Below are positions 42,388 through 51,800 of a stretch of DNA of 64,000 bases, in pieces. The notes beneath the pieces are model-generated. The model was not told the DNA's origin and searched no databases. It worked only from the letters and a program-made list of their open reading frames with translations. A program made the translations under genes and the position numbers. The first letter of the stretch is position 1; each line of letters opens with the position of its first letter. The stretch is from Candidatus Acetothermia bacterium (GTDB lineage Bacteria; Bipolaricaulota; Bipolaricaulia; Bipolaricaulales; Bipolaricaulaceae), in assembly GCA_024653305.1 (NCBI GenBank), contig JANLFW010000001.1, positions 93,780 through 157,779 on the forward strand, read 5' to 3'.

Positions 42388-44571
42388 ATGGTGAGGAAGA
42401 TCAGCCTGTGGACCTTGATCGTCCTCGGGGTCGCCCTGCCCCTGCTCGGTCAGGGGTACTTCGAGGTGGCCCAGGGGACGGTCAAGGCCGCCGTGCCGCC
42501 GCTCGCGGGCACCACGGGAGCCCGGGAGTTCTATGGCTATGACCAAACGCAGTTCTCGTCCACCAACCCGCTCACGGAGTCCCGCGCCACCGTGATGTTC
42601 CTGTACCGGGAGCCCACCGGGCAGCTTTTCCTGTTCATCATCCACGACAAGCCCGTGGCCGGTGCCGGGGGAAGGGTCCAGTTCGGCATCCGCGGTGTCC
42701 CGCTCGGGGCGGACTTCATCGTCCAGGACGACCCGTCCAACATCAACCCCACCGACCGCTACGACATCGCCGGCGGGCAACTGGCCTGGGAATGGGGGTC
42801 GCCCCGCACCGACGGGGGCGTGCTGGGGCCCCTCGGGGAGGAGTTCGAGATCACCCTGACCCCGGCCCAGATCACCGGCATCCAGCGCATCGTGTTCCTG
42901 TCGGGGAACATCGCCGCCCCCACCCGGACCGAGCTCAACATCACCGATCCCATCACCATCCGCGGTCTGCGGAACCAACCGCCGGTGCCCAAGCTCACCG
43001 TCACCCCAGCCGCCCCACGGGCGCGCCAGGAGGTGGTGTTCGACGCCTCCGGAAGCTACGACCCGGACGGCCGCATCGTCGAGTACCGGTGGGACTTCAA
43101 CGGCGACGGGACGGTGGATCTGGTGAGCACCGAGCCCGTGGTCCGCTACACCTATGCCGCCGGCGGCCCGTACAACGTCCGGCTCCTGCTCGTGGACAAC
43201 GCGGGGATGGAGGCGACCTACACGGCCCCCCTGTACGTGTCCCCGATCACCGTCACCGCCACCCGCTCCATCTCCACGAACGCCGCCCTCCCCGGGACCA
43301 CGTTCCGCGTCCAGGTGCGCATCCACACCGATCAAGACCTGGTGGGCGCGGGCCTCGACGAGGACCCGCCGGTGGGGTGGGAGATCACCCCGGTGGCCAA
43401 CGCCGGCGCCGTGTTCAAGCGACCCACCCTGCAGTGGGTGTTCCTGGACACGATCAAGGCCGGCAGCGAACGGGTCATCATCTACGACGTCACCGTGCCC
43501 AAGGTGGAGCTCCTCGCCTCGATTCGCCTGCCGCAGCAGTTCTGCATCACCGGCGTGTTCCAGGCCAAGGTGCCGGACATCGTGGTCGAGGTGCTGGGCG
43601 AGTCCTGCTTCATCGTCAACGATTGTCTCCCGATGCTGGACGCGATCGCCCACCTCGTGCCCGCCGCCGCCCCCGGGGAGCCGGACCGGATCGACCTGCG
43701 TCTGGCGGAGTCCATCACCGATGCCCAGCTCATCCGGGCCGGGGAGCTGTGGCGCACCGATCGCCCGGTGGTGGCCACGTGTGGGGAGCGGATCAACCTG
43801 GAGCAGTTGAAGCTCATCACCGCCTACGCCGCCTCCTGCACCCCGGTCGACCAGCCGCTGCCGAGCATGCCCGCGGCCAAGGTGACGGCCCGGCGGACCA
43901 TCATCACCCCCATCCCCTGCGAGGGCGTGGTGATCGGGTTCTACGACTCCATGGGCAACGCCATCGGCAACAAGTTCACGGTTAAAGTGGAGATCACCAC
44001 CGACAAGGACGTCTATGGGGTGGGCCTCGACGAGGACCTGCCCGTGGGGTGGCGGGTCACCCCGATCCAGAACGATGGCTTTCTCTACAAGCCGGGCGTG
44101 GACCAGTGGGTGTTCACCGGCACCCTGCGCGCCGGCCAGACCAAGACCGTCATCTACCAGGTGGAGGTGCCCCCCACCATCACCGTGGAGACCACGCCCC
44201 CGGATCCGTGCCGGGTGCTGTCGGCGGAGACGGTGGTGGGCCGCGTGGACACTGGGCTGCCCTGCGTAGAGGCGGACGTCCTTGGGCAGAGCCGGGTCGA
44301 GCTCACCGATTGTTTGTCGGTGATCGTGGCCATCTCCCGATGGGACGTGGCCCGCGAGGGCATCGACCTCTCGCTCTCCGACAAGATCACGTTCCCCCAG
44401 GTCCAGCGGGCGATCGCGTTCTGGCTGGAGGACACCCCTGTGCCCCGGACCTGCCCGCCGGGGGTGGTGGACTACGAGACGATAAAGAAGATCATCGCCA
44501 TGTGGCTCACCGGCACCCCGATCTGCGAGCTTCTTCCGGGGCAGGTGCCCGGGGTGTGCGAGGGCCGGTAG
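42388..44571 (+). CDS. Secreted modular protein: PKD domain and two copies of an Ig-like + dockerin-like unit
   Basis: A 727-residue exported protein. A signal peptide (RKISLWTLIVLGVALPLLGQ) is followed by an unassigned ~180-residue domain and a PKD domain (~205-290; FDASGSYDPDGRIVEYRWDF). Two copies follow of a beta module holding GLDEDPPVGWEITP (~304-370) and GLDEDLPVGWRVTP (~527-592). Each copy leads into a paired-helix block: ITDAQLIRAGELW and INLEQLKLITAYA, then ITFPQVQRAIAFW and VDYETIKKIIAMW. The helix pairs with trailing TPV/TPI resemble dockerin-type repeats but lack the Ca-binding Asp pattern. Paired cysteines occur in each unit. It is probably a surface or matrix protein. ATG 42388 has AAGGAGGT 5 bases upstream. 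Confidence 0.75.
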   Translation: MVRKISLWTLIVLGVALPLLGQGYFEVAQGTVKAAVPPLAGTTGAREFYGYDQTQFSSTNPLTESRATVMFLYREPTGQLFLFIIHDKPVAGAGGRVQFGIRGVPLGADFIVQDDPSNINPTDRYDIAGGQLAWEWGSPRTDGGVLGPLGEEFEITLTPAQITGIQRIVFLSGNIAAPTRTELNITDPITIRGLRNQPPVPKLTVTPAAPRARQEVVFDASGSYDPDGRIVEYRWDFNGDGTVDLVSTEPVVRYTYAAGGPYNVRLLLVDNAGMEATYTAPLYVSPITVTATRSISTNAALPGTTFRVQVRIHTDQDLVGAGLDEDPPVGWEITPVANAGAVFKRPTLQWVFLDTIKAGSERVIIYDVTVPKVELLASIRLPQQFCITGVFQAKVPDIVVEVLGESCFIVNDCLPMLDAIAHLVPAAAPGEPDRIDLRLAESITDAQLIRAGELWRTDRPVVATCGERINLEQLKLITAYAASCTPVDQPLPSMPAAKVTARRTIITPIPCEGVVIGFYDSMGNAIGNKFTVKVEITTDKDVYGVGLDEDLPVGWRVTPIQNDGFLYKPGVDQWVFTGTLRAGQTKTVIYQVEVPPTITVETTPPDPCRVLSAETVVGRVDTGLPCVEADVLGQSRVELTDCLSVIVAISRWDVAREGIDLSLSDKITFPQVQRAIAFWLEDTPVPRTCPPGVVDYETIKKIIAMWLTGTPICELLPGQVPGVCEGR

Positions 44572-44605
44572 GGGGACGCGCGGGCTGGTCTTCCTCAAGG
44601 ATCGA

Positions 44606-44635
44606 GCGGGCGGGGGCCTTGCGGCCCCCGCCCGC
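44606..44635. terminator. Perfect 13-bp GC hairpin
   Basis: GCGGGCGGGGGCC, loop TTGC, then the exact reverse complement, 35 bases after the large secreted protein gene and 20 before the next. No U-tract. Probably a terminator or stabiliser between the two secreted-protein genes. Confidence 0.6.
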
Positions 44636-44654
44636 TCCGCACGCGGGAGGCATC

Positions 44655-45317
44655 ATGAGAACTGCGATCGTAGCGTGTTTGGCAAGCATGACCGTAATTG
44701 GCTTGGCCAATGGGGTAACGGTGGTCCCATCGACGTTCATCCCCGCTCCTGGGGCGGAGATCACCCTCCAGGCCGTGGGGGCACCTGCCGGGGCCACGTT
44801 CCGTTGGGATCTGGGCGCCGACGGCCGGCCGGATGTGACCACCGACCAGCCGTGGGTGCGGTGGACGGTGCCCGCCGGGTACTGGGAAGTCGGCCTCGAG
44901 GTCGTCCAAGGTGGGAGGATCGTCGATCAGGCCAAGATTGCGGTGGTGGCCGACGCCCGCCTGGGCGCGGTTCGGACCGTGCAGTGGGTGAACGGAGCCT
45001 TGGAGATCACGGTCACCGTGCTGGCCAAGGTCCGTCTCCTCGGTCCCGGGGTTGTGGAGGACATACCCCTGGGCTGGGTGGCAACCGCGTCTGGACCTGA
45101 AAGCGCCCTTGCCAAGGTGAATGAGAAGAATCAGATTGAGATCCTTGTGCCCAGTTTGGAGCTGCAGCCTGGCGAGGAGGCGACGATACGGTACCTCCTG
45201 TACCCGCCGTCACTTGACGCCAGAGCCCGGTTCACAGGATGGGTCACCGGTTACTCCAGCGGTGATGGACGTGTGGAGCGGGTCGAGGTTCCTGTGGCAG
45301 GGACGGTGACGTTCTAG
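44655..45317 (+). CDS. Secreted protein related to the preceding modular protein
   Basis: A 220-residue exported protein with a signal peptide (RTAIVACLASMTVIGLANG). The middle resembles a PKD-type fold (GAPAGATFRWDLGADGRPDV, WTVPAGYWEVGLEVVQGG). The C-terminal half has one divergent copy of the beta module of the upstream protein: GVVEDIPLGWVATA aligns with GLDEDLPVGWRVTP, and LQPGEEATIRYLLYPP with the upstream RAGQTKTVIYQVEVPP. It lacks the helical dockerin-like part. The two genes therefore probably arose from a common modular set. Its TAG shares a CTAG with the convergent phospholipase-D-like gene. Confidence 0.7.
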   Translation: MRTAIVACLASMTVIGLANGVTVVPSTFIPAPGAEITLQAVGAPAGATFRWDLGADGRPDVTTDQPWVRWTVPAGYWEVGLEVVQGGRIVDQAKIAVVADARLGAVRTVQWVNGALEITVTVLAKVRLLGPGVVEDIPLGWVATASGPESALAKVNEKNQIEILVPSLELQPGEEATIRYLLYPPSLDARARFTGWVTGYSSGDGRVERVEVPVAGTVTF

Positions 45318-46369
45318 CGCAGAGGGCGTCCCGTCGTCCACAGCTCCTCGAACATCAGGGTTAGCGGTCGGCCAAGCTCGGGGACCCCGAGGAGGGCGAG
45401 GCCGGCCTCCACGTTGCGCGCGAGCGAGTAGTACGACCAGTTGGCCGAGGTCACCATCACGTCCCGCTCGTCCACGATCAGGCACTTGGCGTGCAGGGTG
45501 GTCCCGGGCGGGTCGAACCGCACCGCCGCCCCGCACGTGGTGAGGTACGCTGCGCTGAGCCGGTTCTCCTGGGCGAGGTCGGGGAAATCCTCCCCGCCCT
45601 CGAGGAGGACGCGGACCTGGACCCCACGGGCGGCGGCGGCGCACAACGCGTCCACGATCCGGTTCGCGGGGCTGTCCGCGAACTGGGGGTAGTAGACGAG
45701 CCGGTACAGGAGCACATCCACTCGCCGGGCCGCCCGGGCGATGAGCTCGGGGATCACCGACGCGTGCAGGTTCCCCTCGGGAAGGTCGAACAAGGGCACC
45801 AGCGCCGGCTCCGGCCACGGCGGCTCCGAAAGCCGGGGTCGGGCCCGCAACCTCCCGTCCCAAAGGAGATCGAAGAACACGGCGAGGAAGGCGGCCAATT
45901 CCGGCGAATCCACGGCCAGGTCCACCTGGACGCTCCGCTCCAACGCCGACCACGTCCAGTGGGTGGACCCGATCACCGCCCACCGCCCGTCCACCACCAG
46001 GAACTTGGCGTGCAGGGTCACCTCCGGGTCATCCCCCGCCACCTCCACGCCCCTGTCCCTGAGGTACGCGACCGCCGCTTCCTGCTCCCGGTAGGGTTCC
46101 CCTTCCCGGCGTTCGACCAGCACCCGCACCCGGACCCCGCGCCCGGCGGCGGCGACGAGGGCGTCCAAGAGGGGCAGGGTAGCTCCGTTCCCGTACAGCC
46201 GCATGTCGGAGAGCGCGATCTGGATCTCCTCTTCGGCGGAGGCAATGAGCTCCAAAACCAGGTCCACGTACGCGGGCTGCCCGGGGCGGGTGACCAGGGG
46301 GGCCACCGGCATCGCCCACATCGCCCCCGTCCAGGCCAGAACCAGCACGACAATGGCGACCCTGTTCAT
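45314..46369 (-). CDS. Secreted phospholipase D-like protein
   Basis: A 351-residue exported protein with a signal peptide (RVAIVVLVLAWTGAMWAMP) and two PLD active-site motifs: HAKFLVVDGRWAVIGSTHWT and HAKCLIVDERDVMVTSANWS, each HxK(x4)D. It should be a monomeric two-HKD phosphodiesterase acting outside the cytoplasm; substrates of such enzymes include phospholipids and nucleic acids, so the target is open. The start at 46369 has no spaced ribosome site. A -10-like TATCAT lies 8 bases before the ATG and overlaps the -10 of the divergent Lon-like gene. Confidence 0.85.
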   Translation of the reverse strand: MNRVAIVVLVLAWTGAMWAMPVAPLVTRPGQPAYVDLVLELIASAEEEIQIALSDMRLYGNGATLPLLDALVAAAGRGVRVRVLVERREGEPYREQEAAVAYLRDRGVEVAGDDPEVTLHAKFLVVDGRWAVIGSTHWTWSALERSVQVDLAVDSPELAAFLAVFFDLLWDGRLRARPRLSEPPWPEPALVPLFDLPEGNLHASVIPELIARAARRVDVLLYRLVYYPQFADSPANRIVDALCAAAARGVQVRVLLEGGEDFPDLAQENRLSAAYLTTCGAAVRFDPPGTTLHAKCLIVDERDVMVTSANWSYYSLARNVEAGLALLGVPELGRPLTLMFEELWTTGRPLR

Positions 46370-46376
46370 CCCTGGG

Positions 46377-46383
46377 TATGATA
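46377..46383. promoter_or_regulatory. Symmetric bidirectional -10 element TATGATA
   Basis: The 21 bases between the divergent starts at 46369 (minus) and 46391 (plus) contain TATGATA. It reads TATGAT toward the plus gene and TATCAT toward the minus gene, each ending exactly 8 bases before an ATG. -35 matches are weak on both sides. Both messages would be leaderless. Confidence 0.6.
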
Positions 46384-46390
46384 CTGGGCC

Positions 46391-48796
46391 ATGGTCGAGG
46401 TGCTGACGCCGGATCGGCTCCGCCGTGCTTGTGACCCCCGCTCTTTTTCGTTCGCCACCACCGATGAGCTGGAACCGCTGTCGGGGATCATCGGCCAAGA
46501 TCGGGCGCTGGAGGCGTTGTACGTCGGCCTGCGCATCAAGGATCCCCGCCATCGCTACAACATCTTCGTGTCCGGCGAGCCGGGGCTCGGCAAGACGTCG
46601 GCGGTGACCCACTTCCTGGCCAAGGTGTCCCGCGACCAACCCACCCCGCCGGACATCTGCTACGTCCACAACTTCCACGTGCCGCACGCCCCGCGGTACC
46701 TCCTCCTCCCGGCGGGGCGCGGCCGGGAGCTCAGGGCAGACATGGACCGGTGCGTGGAGTTCCTGGCCCGGGAGCTCCCCAAGGTGCTGGAGTCAGAGGA
46801 GTTCAAGGCCCGGGCCAAGAAGGAACGGGAGCGCTTTGCCGCTGAGCGGGACGGGATCTTCCACGACCTCGAGGCGCGGGCGGCGGCGCTGGGGTTCACC
46901 GTTCAACGGACCCCAGTGGGCATCAACACCATCCCCCTCAAGCCCGACGGTGCCCCCTACTCCCAGGAGGAGTACGAGTCCCTGCCCGCTGAGGAACGGG
47001 CGGCGATCCTCCGCCGCCAGGAGGAGCTACAGGAGCTGGTGCGCGACACGTTCCAGAGGCTCGGGCAGCTCGAGGAGGCGTGGCAGGAGGCCCAGCGGCA
47101 CCTGACCAAACAGGCGGTGCAGTTCCTCATCGAGCCTCGGTTCGCCCAGCTCCGCGCGAAGTACGCGGATCTGGATCGGGTGCAGACGTTCCTCTCGGAG
47201 GTCCAGGCGGACATCGTGGAGAACGTGGAACAGCTTCAGGCCGCCAATAAGAAGCCCCCCTTGCCGGTGCCCATGCTGGAAGGGATGGATCGGTTCCACC
47301 GGTACCGGGTGAACGTGATCGTGGATCGCTCCGGGACGGAAGGGGCACCGGTGGTGGTGGAGGAGAACGCCACGTACACGAACCTGGTCGGCACGGTGGA
47401 ACGGAAGGTCCAGTTCGGGGTGGTGACCACCGATTTCACCCAGATCCGCGCCGGGTCCCTGCACCGGGCGAGCGGCGGGTATCTGGTGCTGTCGGCGACC
47501 AACCTCCTCCGGTTCTCGCTGAGCTGGGAGGCGCTGAAGATCGCGCTCAAGACCGGGGAGATCCGGATCGAGGACCCGGCCCAGATGCTCGGGTTCGCCT
47601 CCACCGAGGGCCTCAGGCCGGAGCCAGTGCCCCTGGACGTGAAGGTGATCGTCATCGGCTCCCCGTACCTCTACCACCTCCTGCACTCCTACGACGAGGA
47701 CTTCCGGAAGCTTTTTACCATCCGGGCCGACTTCGACACGGAGATGCCGTGGACCGAGGACGCCCCCCTCGCCGTGGCCCGGTTCATCCGGGCGCGGCGG
47801 GACGAGGACCCGTCCGTCCTCCCGTTCGCCCCGTCCGGGGTGGCCCGGGTGGTGGAGTACGCGGCCGAGCTCGCCGGAGACCAGAAGAAGCTGGCCACCC
47901 GGTTCGCCTCCCTCGCGTTCCTCGTGAAGGAGGCGAGCTTTTGGGCCCGCGAGGCCGGGGCCGCGGTGGTGGACGGGGAGCACGTGCGGGTGGCCATCAA
48001 CAAGGGGCGCTCCCGCCACTCCCTGATCGCGGAGAAGGTACGGGAGTGGATCGCCCGCGGGAAGCTCATGGTGGACGTGCACGGGGCGACGGTGGGGCAG
48101 GTGAACAGCTTGGCCGTGATCGACCTCGGGGAGATGGCGTTCGGCAAGCCGAGCCGGATCACGGCCAACGTGTTCACCGGAAAAGATGGGGTGGTGGACA
48201 TCGAGCGGGAGGCGGAGCTGGGGGGGAAGCTGCACACGAAGGGGGTCATGATCCTCAAGGGGTACCTGGGGGCCAAGTTCGCCCGGCAGAAACCCCTCTC
48301 CCTGGCGGCCAGCCTGGCCCTGGAACAGTCGTACACCGGGGTCGAGGGGGACTCCGCGTCCGCCGCCGAGCTCTATGCCCTCCTCTCCGCACTCGCCGGC
48401 GTTCCCCTCAAGCAGGGGATCGCCGTGACCGGGGCCATCGATCAGAAGGGGCGTCTGCAACCGATCGGCGGGGTCAACGAGAAGATCGAGGGCCACTACC
48501 TCGTGTGCAAGGAGCTCGGCCTCACCGGGGACCAGGGGGTGATCATCCCCCGCGGCAACGTGGACGACCTCATGCTCCCCGAAGAGGTGGTGCAGGCGGT
48601 GGCCGAGGCCCGGTTCCACGTGTGGGCCTGCGACACGGCCGACGAGGGGATCGAGCTCCTCACCGGGATGGCGGCCGGGGAGCCGGACCCGGAGGGGAAC
48701 TACCCGCAGGGAACCCTGTTCTACCTCGTCGCACGGCGGCTCGAGGAGATCCGGGAGAGCCTGCGCACGGCGGAGGAGAAGGACGAGGGCGACTGA
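46391..48796 (+). CDS. Lon-related AAA+ protease (LonB-like, AAA_32 type)
   Basis: An 801-residue ATP-dependent protease of the Lon-related family with a large N-terminal AAA_32 region. Walker A is SGEPGLGKTS (near residue 60). A long helical insertion (~140-280) follows, then the second ATPase part. The C-terminal Lon protease domain has the Ser-Lys dyad in GVEGDSASAAELYALL (Ser) and IGGVNEKIEGHY (Lys). It lacks the N-terminal substrate domain of LonA and any membrane helices seen in archaeal LonB. It degrades misfolded or regulatory proteins in the cytoplasm. The ATG at 46391 lies 8 bases after a -10 box and has no ribosome site. Confidence 0.9.
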   Translation: MVEVLTPDRLRRACDPRSFSFATTDELEPLSGIIGQDRALEALYVGLRIKDPRHRYNIFVSGEPGLGKTSAVTHFLAKVSRDQPTPPDICYVHNFHVPHAPRYLLLPAGRGRELRADMDRCVEFLARELPKVLESEEFKARAKKERERFAAERDGIFHDLEARAAALGFTVQRTPVGINTIPLKPDGAPYSQEEYESLPAEERAAILRRQEELQELVRDTFQRLGQLEEAWQEAQRHLTKQAVQFLIEPRFAQLRAKYADLDRVQTFLSEVQADIVENVEQLQAANKKPPLPVPMLEGMDRFHRYRVNVIVDRSGTEGAPVVVEENATYTNLVGTVERKVQFGVVTTDFTQIRAGSLHRASGGYLVLSATNLLRFSLSWEALKIALKTGEIRIEDPAQMLGFASTEGLRPEPVPLDVKVIVIGSPYLYHLLHSYDEDFRKLFTIRADFDTEMPWTEDAPLAVARFIRARRDEDPSVLPFAPSGVARVVEYAAELAGDQKKLATRFASLAFLVKEASFWAREAGAAVVDGEHVRVAINKGRSRHSLIAEKVREWIARGKLMVDVHGATVGQVNSLAVIDLGEMAFGKPSRITANVFTGKDGVVDIEREAELGGKLHTKGVMILKGYLGAKFARQKPLSLAASLALEQSYTGVEGDSASAAELYALLSALAGVPLKQGIAVTGAIDQKGRLQPIGGVNEKIEGHYLVCKELGLTGDQGVIIPRGNVDDLMLPEEVVQAVAEARFHVWACDTADEGIELLTGMAAGEPDPEGNYPQGTLFYLVARRLEEIRESLRTAEEKDEGD

Positions 48797-48812
48797 CCCC
48801 TTGGGGTCAGTC
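48791..48812. terminator. Palindrome containing both convergent stop codons
   Basis: GACTGACCCC-TT-GGGGTCAGTC is a perfect palindrome. The plus-strand TGA at 48794-48796 ends the Lon-like protease and the minus-strand TGA at 48809-48807 ends the SHMT-GcvT fusion. Each is preceded by the same Asp codon. It can act as a terminator for both genes. Confidence 0.6.
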
Positions 48813-51800
48813 CTCCCCGGCCATCGGCAGCGCCTCCCGCTTGAGAAACCGCGACACCGTCTTGCCCCACACCACGAGGGGCAGGCGCGCCCCGGGCCGG
48901 ATCTCCCGCGGCAGTTCCCTGTCCCCGATCACGAACCCAAGCGGGGTGCCCTCGCCCACACCGCGGCGGTCGAGCAAGGCCATCCCCACCTGGCCGTTCT
49001 CCAGGACCACGCAGCTCGTGACCGTGCCCACGACGTGGCCGGTTCGGTCCACCACCGGCGCCCCGGCGCGGACCGGGCGCTGCCCGGGATCAATGGCGAA
49101 CCGCACCACCTCCCGGGACGGGCGGCCCAGGGCGCGAAGGTAGGCGGCTCGCCCCACGAAGAACGCCTTGTGCAGCTTCACGTACGGGGCGAACCCGGCC
49201 TCGTGGGGCCACACCCGGTGCTCGCCCCCAAGCTCATGGCCGTACAGGGGCAGCCCGGCCTCGGTGCGCAGGGAGTCCCGGGCGGCGAGGCCGCACGGCA
49301 CCACCCCAAGCCCCTTGCCCGCATCCAGGATGAGGTGCCAGATTTCCTCCGCCTGGGATGGGGGGACGAGGAGCTCGTAGCCCATCGGCTCCCCGGTGTA
49401 CCCGGTGCGGGCACAGAGGACCGAAGCGCCGTCGATCGTGACCTCCCGGAACTCGGTGCGGCGCAACGCGATCAACCGGTGCTTGTCCCGCCCCGCAAGG
49501 AGGCGCAACAGGACGGCCCGGGACGCCGGGCCTTGGAGGGCCAGGTCGACCCGCCCGCCCGCGGCACCAGGGGCCTTGAGGTCACGCAGGTCCACCGGGC
49601 CGTCGGGCTCGACCCACGGCCGGTCCGGGTCGAGGAGGACCCGCCCAGAGTTGACCGCGTTGAGCCAGTCCCAATCCTTGCCCTCGTTGGCCGCGTTCAC
49701 CACGAGGAGGAACCCGTCCTTCCCCGTCCGGTAGACCATGAGGTCGTCGATGACCTCCCCGTCCGGGGCAAGGAGGAACCCGTACTGGGATTGGCCGGGA
49801 TGGAGCCACCCCGCGTAGTTGGTGGTCACCACGTTGAGGAAGCCCTCCGCGTAGCGGCCGGCGACCTCGAAGGCGCCCATGTGCCCGAGGTCGAACAGGG
49901 CTGCTCGCTCCCGCACCGCCCGGTGCTCGTCCAGGGCCGACGTGTACCACAGGGGCATCTCGTACCCGGCGAACTCGGCCATCCGTGCCCCGAGGGCCCG
50001 ATGGACCTCGGCGAGCGGGGTCCTCTGGAGGGGCCGCTCCGGGGCCTGCGGCCGGTAGGACTCCTTCGTGGCAGGGACGACGAACAGGTGCTGGCCCACG
50101 AAGTACGGTTTGCCGAGGGCGAACAGCTCGGGGTGGCGGGCGTAGATGGCCTTGGCGTCCCCGCTCAGGCCGAGGAACGGCTCCGGTGGGTGGCGCCGAC
50201 GCCCCGCCTCCTCGGCGCTCACGACCAGGATGCGGCCGCCCCCGTCCAGCGCCAGGCCTTCCTTCCCATCGCGGAGGAACGCGGGACGCAGGCCGTGGGC
50301 GGAGAGGTCGTCCACGGCCGCCGGGCCCTGGACCTTGCGGTAGATGTCGGCCGGATCGAACAGCACGTACCCATCGGACAGGGCGGAAAGCCACCGCTTG
50401 AGAGCCTCGCCGGTCTCCGGAGGGGCGAGGACGAGGAACCGCTCCCGGCCGAGGTCGTCGTCGGGGAGACGGCCCACGATGGCCTCGGACAGGACGTTCC
50501 CCTCACCGTCAAGGAACAGGGTCCTGCGGGCATGCCCAGGGTCAAGGCACAGCACGCTCGCCGTGCCCGCCTCGTGGAGGAGGTGGGCGGCCCGCCCGCC
50601 CCGCACGAGGAGGGCCACGCAGTCCCCGAGGTCGACGTGCTTGCCCGCCGCAGCCGTGCGGTGGGGCGAGTCGGCCCGGACCACGGCGGGGACCCCGCCG
50701 AACCGGGCCAGGAGGGCCTGCACCCGCTGCCGCGCCTCCTCGAGCACGGGAAGGGGGAGCTTCCCCCGCGGGAGAGGCCCGCCCGCCCCGTGGTACGTGA
50801 ACGGACGGATTGCGGTGAGGACCATCCCCGTAACCTCGGCGATCTCTTCCATCTCCGCCTCCCCCATCCCGCGCTGGGTGGCCCAGGGGGTCCCGTACCG
50901 GATCCCGCGGGCGTCGGCGGCGGAGGTGTCCCCGGGAATCGTGTTCTTGTTGGCCACAAGGCCGGCGAGGTCGAGGATGCGGGCCGCGGTCTCCCCCGCG
51001 AGCGGCTCTCCATTGGGGGTCGCGACCCCGCGCAGGTCGAGCACGAGGAGGTGGGTGTCCGTGCCCCCGTACGCGAGGCGTAGCCCGCGTGCGGCGAGGG
51101 CGTGGGCGAGGTGGCGGGCATTGTCCACGATCCGGTGCATGAGATCGCGGAACGCGGGAGTCCGAGCAAGCTGGAACGCGCAGGCGATGGCGGCGAACTT
51201 GTTCACATGGGGCCCCCCTTGGGCCCCGGGGAACACGGCGGCGTCGATGCGGGCGGCGATCTCCGGATCACAGGACAGGATCACCGCCCCACGCGGGCCG
51301 CACAGGGTCTTGTGGGTGGTGAACATGACCACGTCCGCGTACCCGATCGGGTTCGGGTAGGCCCCGGCGATGGCCATCCCCGCCACGTGGGCGATGTCGG
51401 CCATGAGGAACGCCCCACACGCGGACGCGATCTCCCGGAACGCCCGCCACTCCGGGGCCCACGGGTACGAGGTGTACCCGGCAATGACCATCCGCGGGCG
51501 GTGCTCCTTGGCCAGGGCCATGATCCGGTCGTAGTCCAAGCGCTCGCTCGCAGGGTCCGCCCCGTACGTCACCACCCGATACCGCCGGCCCGATTGGTGG
51601 AACGGGGACCCGTGGGAGAGGTGCCCCCCCTGAGCGAGGTCCATGGCCAGGATCGTGTCCCCGGGCCGGAGCAACGCCTCGTAGATCGCCATGTTCGCTG
51701 CCGCCCCGGACAGGGCTTGGACGTTCGCGAAGATGTCGTCCGCCCCTACCTCGGCGGTGGCAAAGCACTCCGCCGCCCGCCGGCAGGCCAGCGCCTCCAC

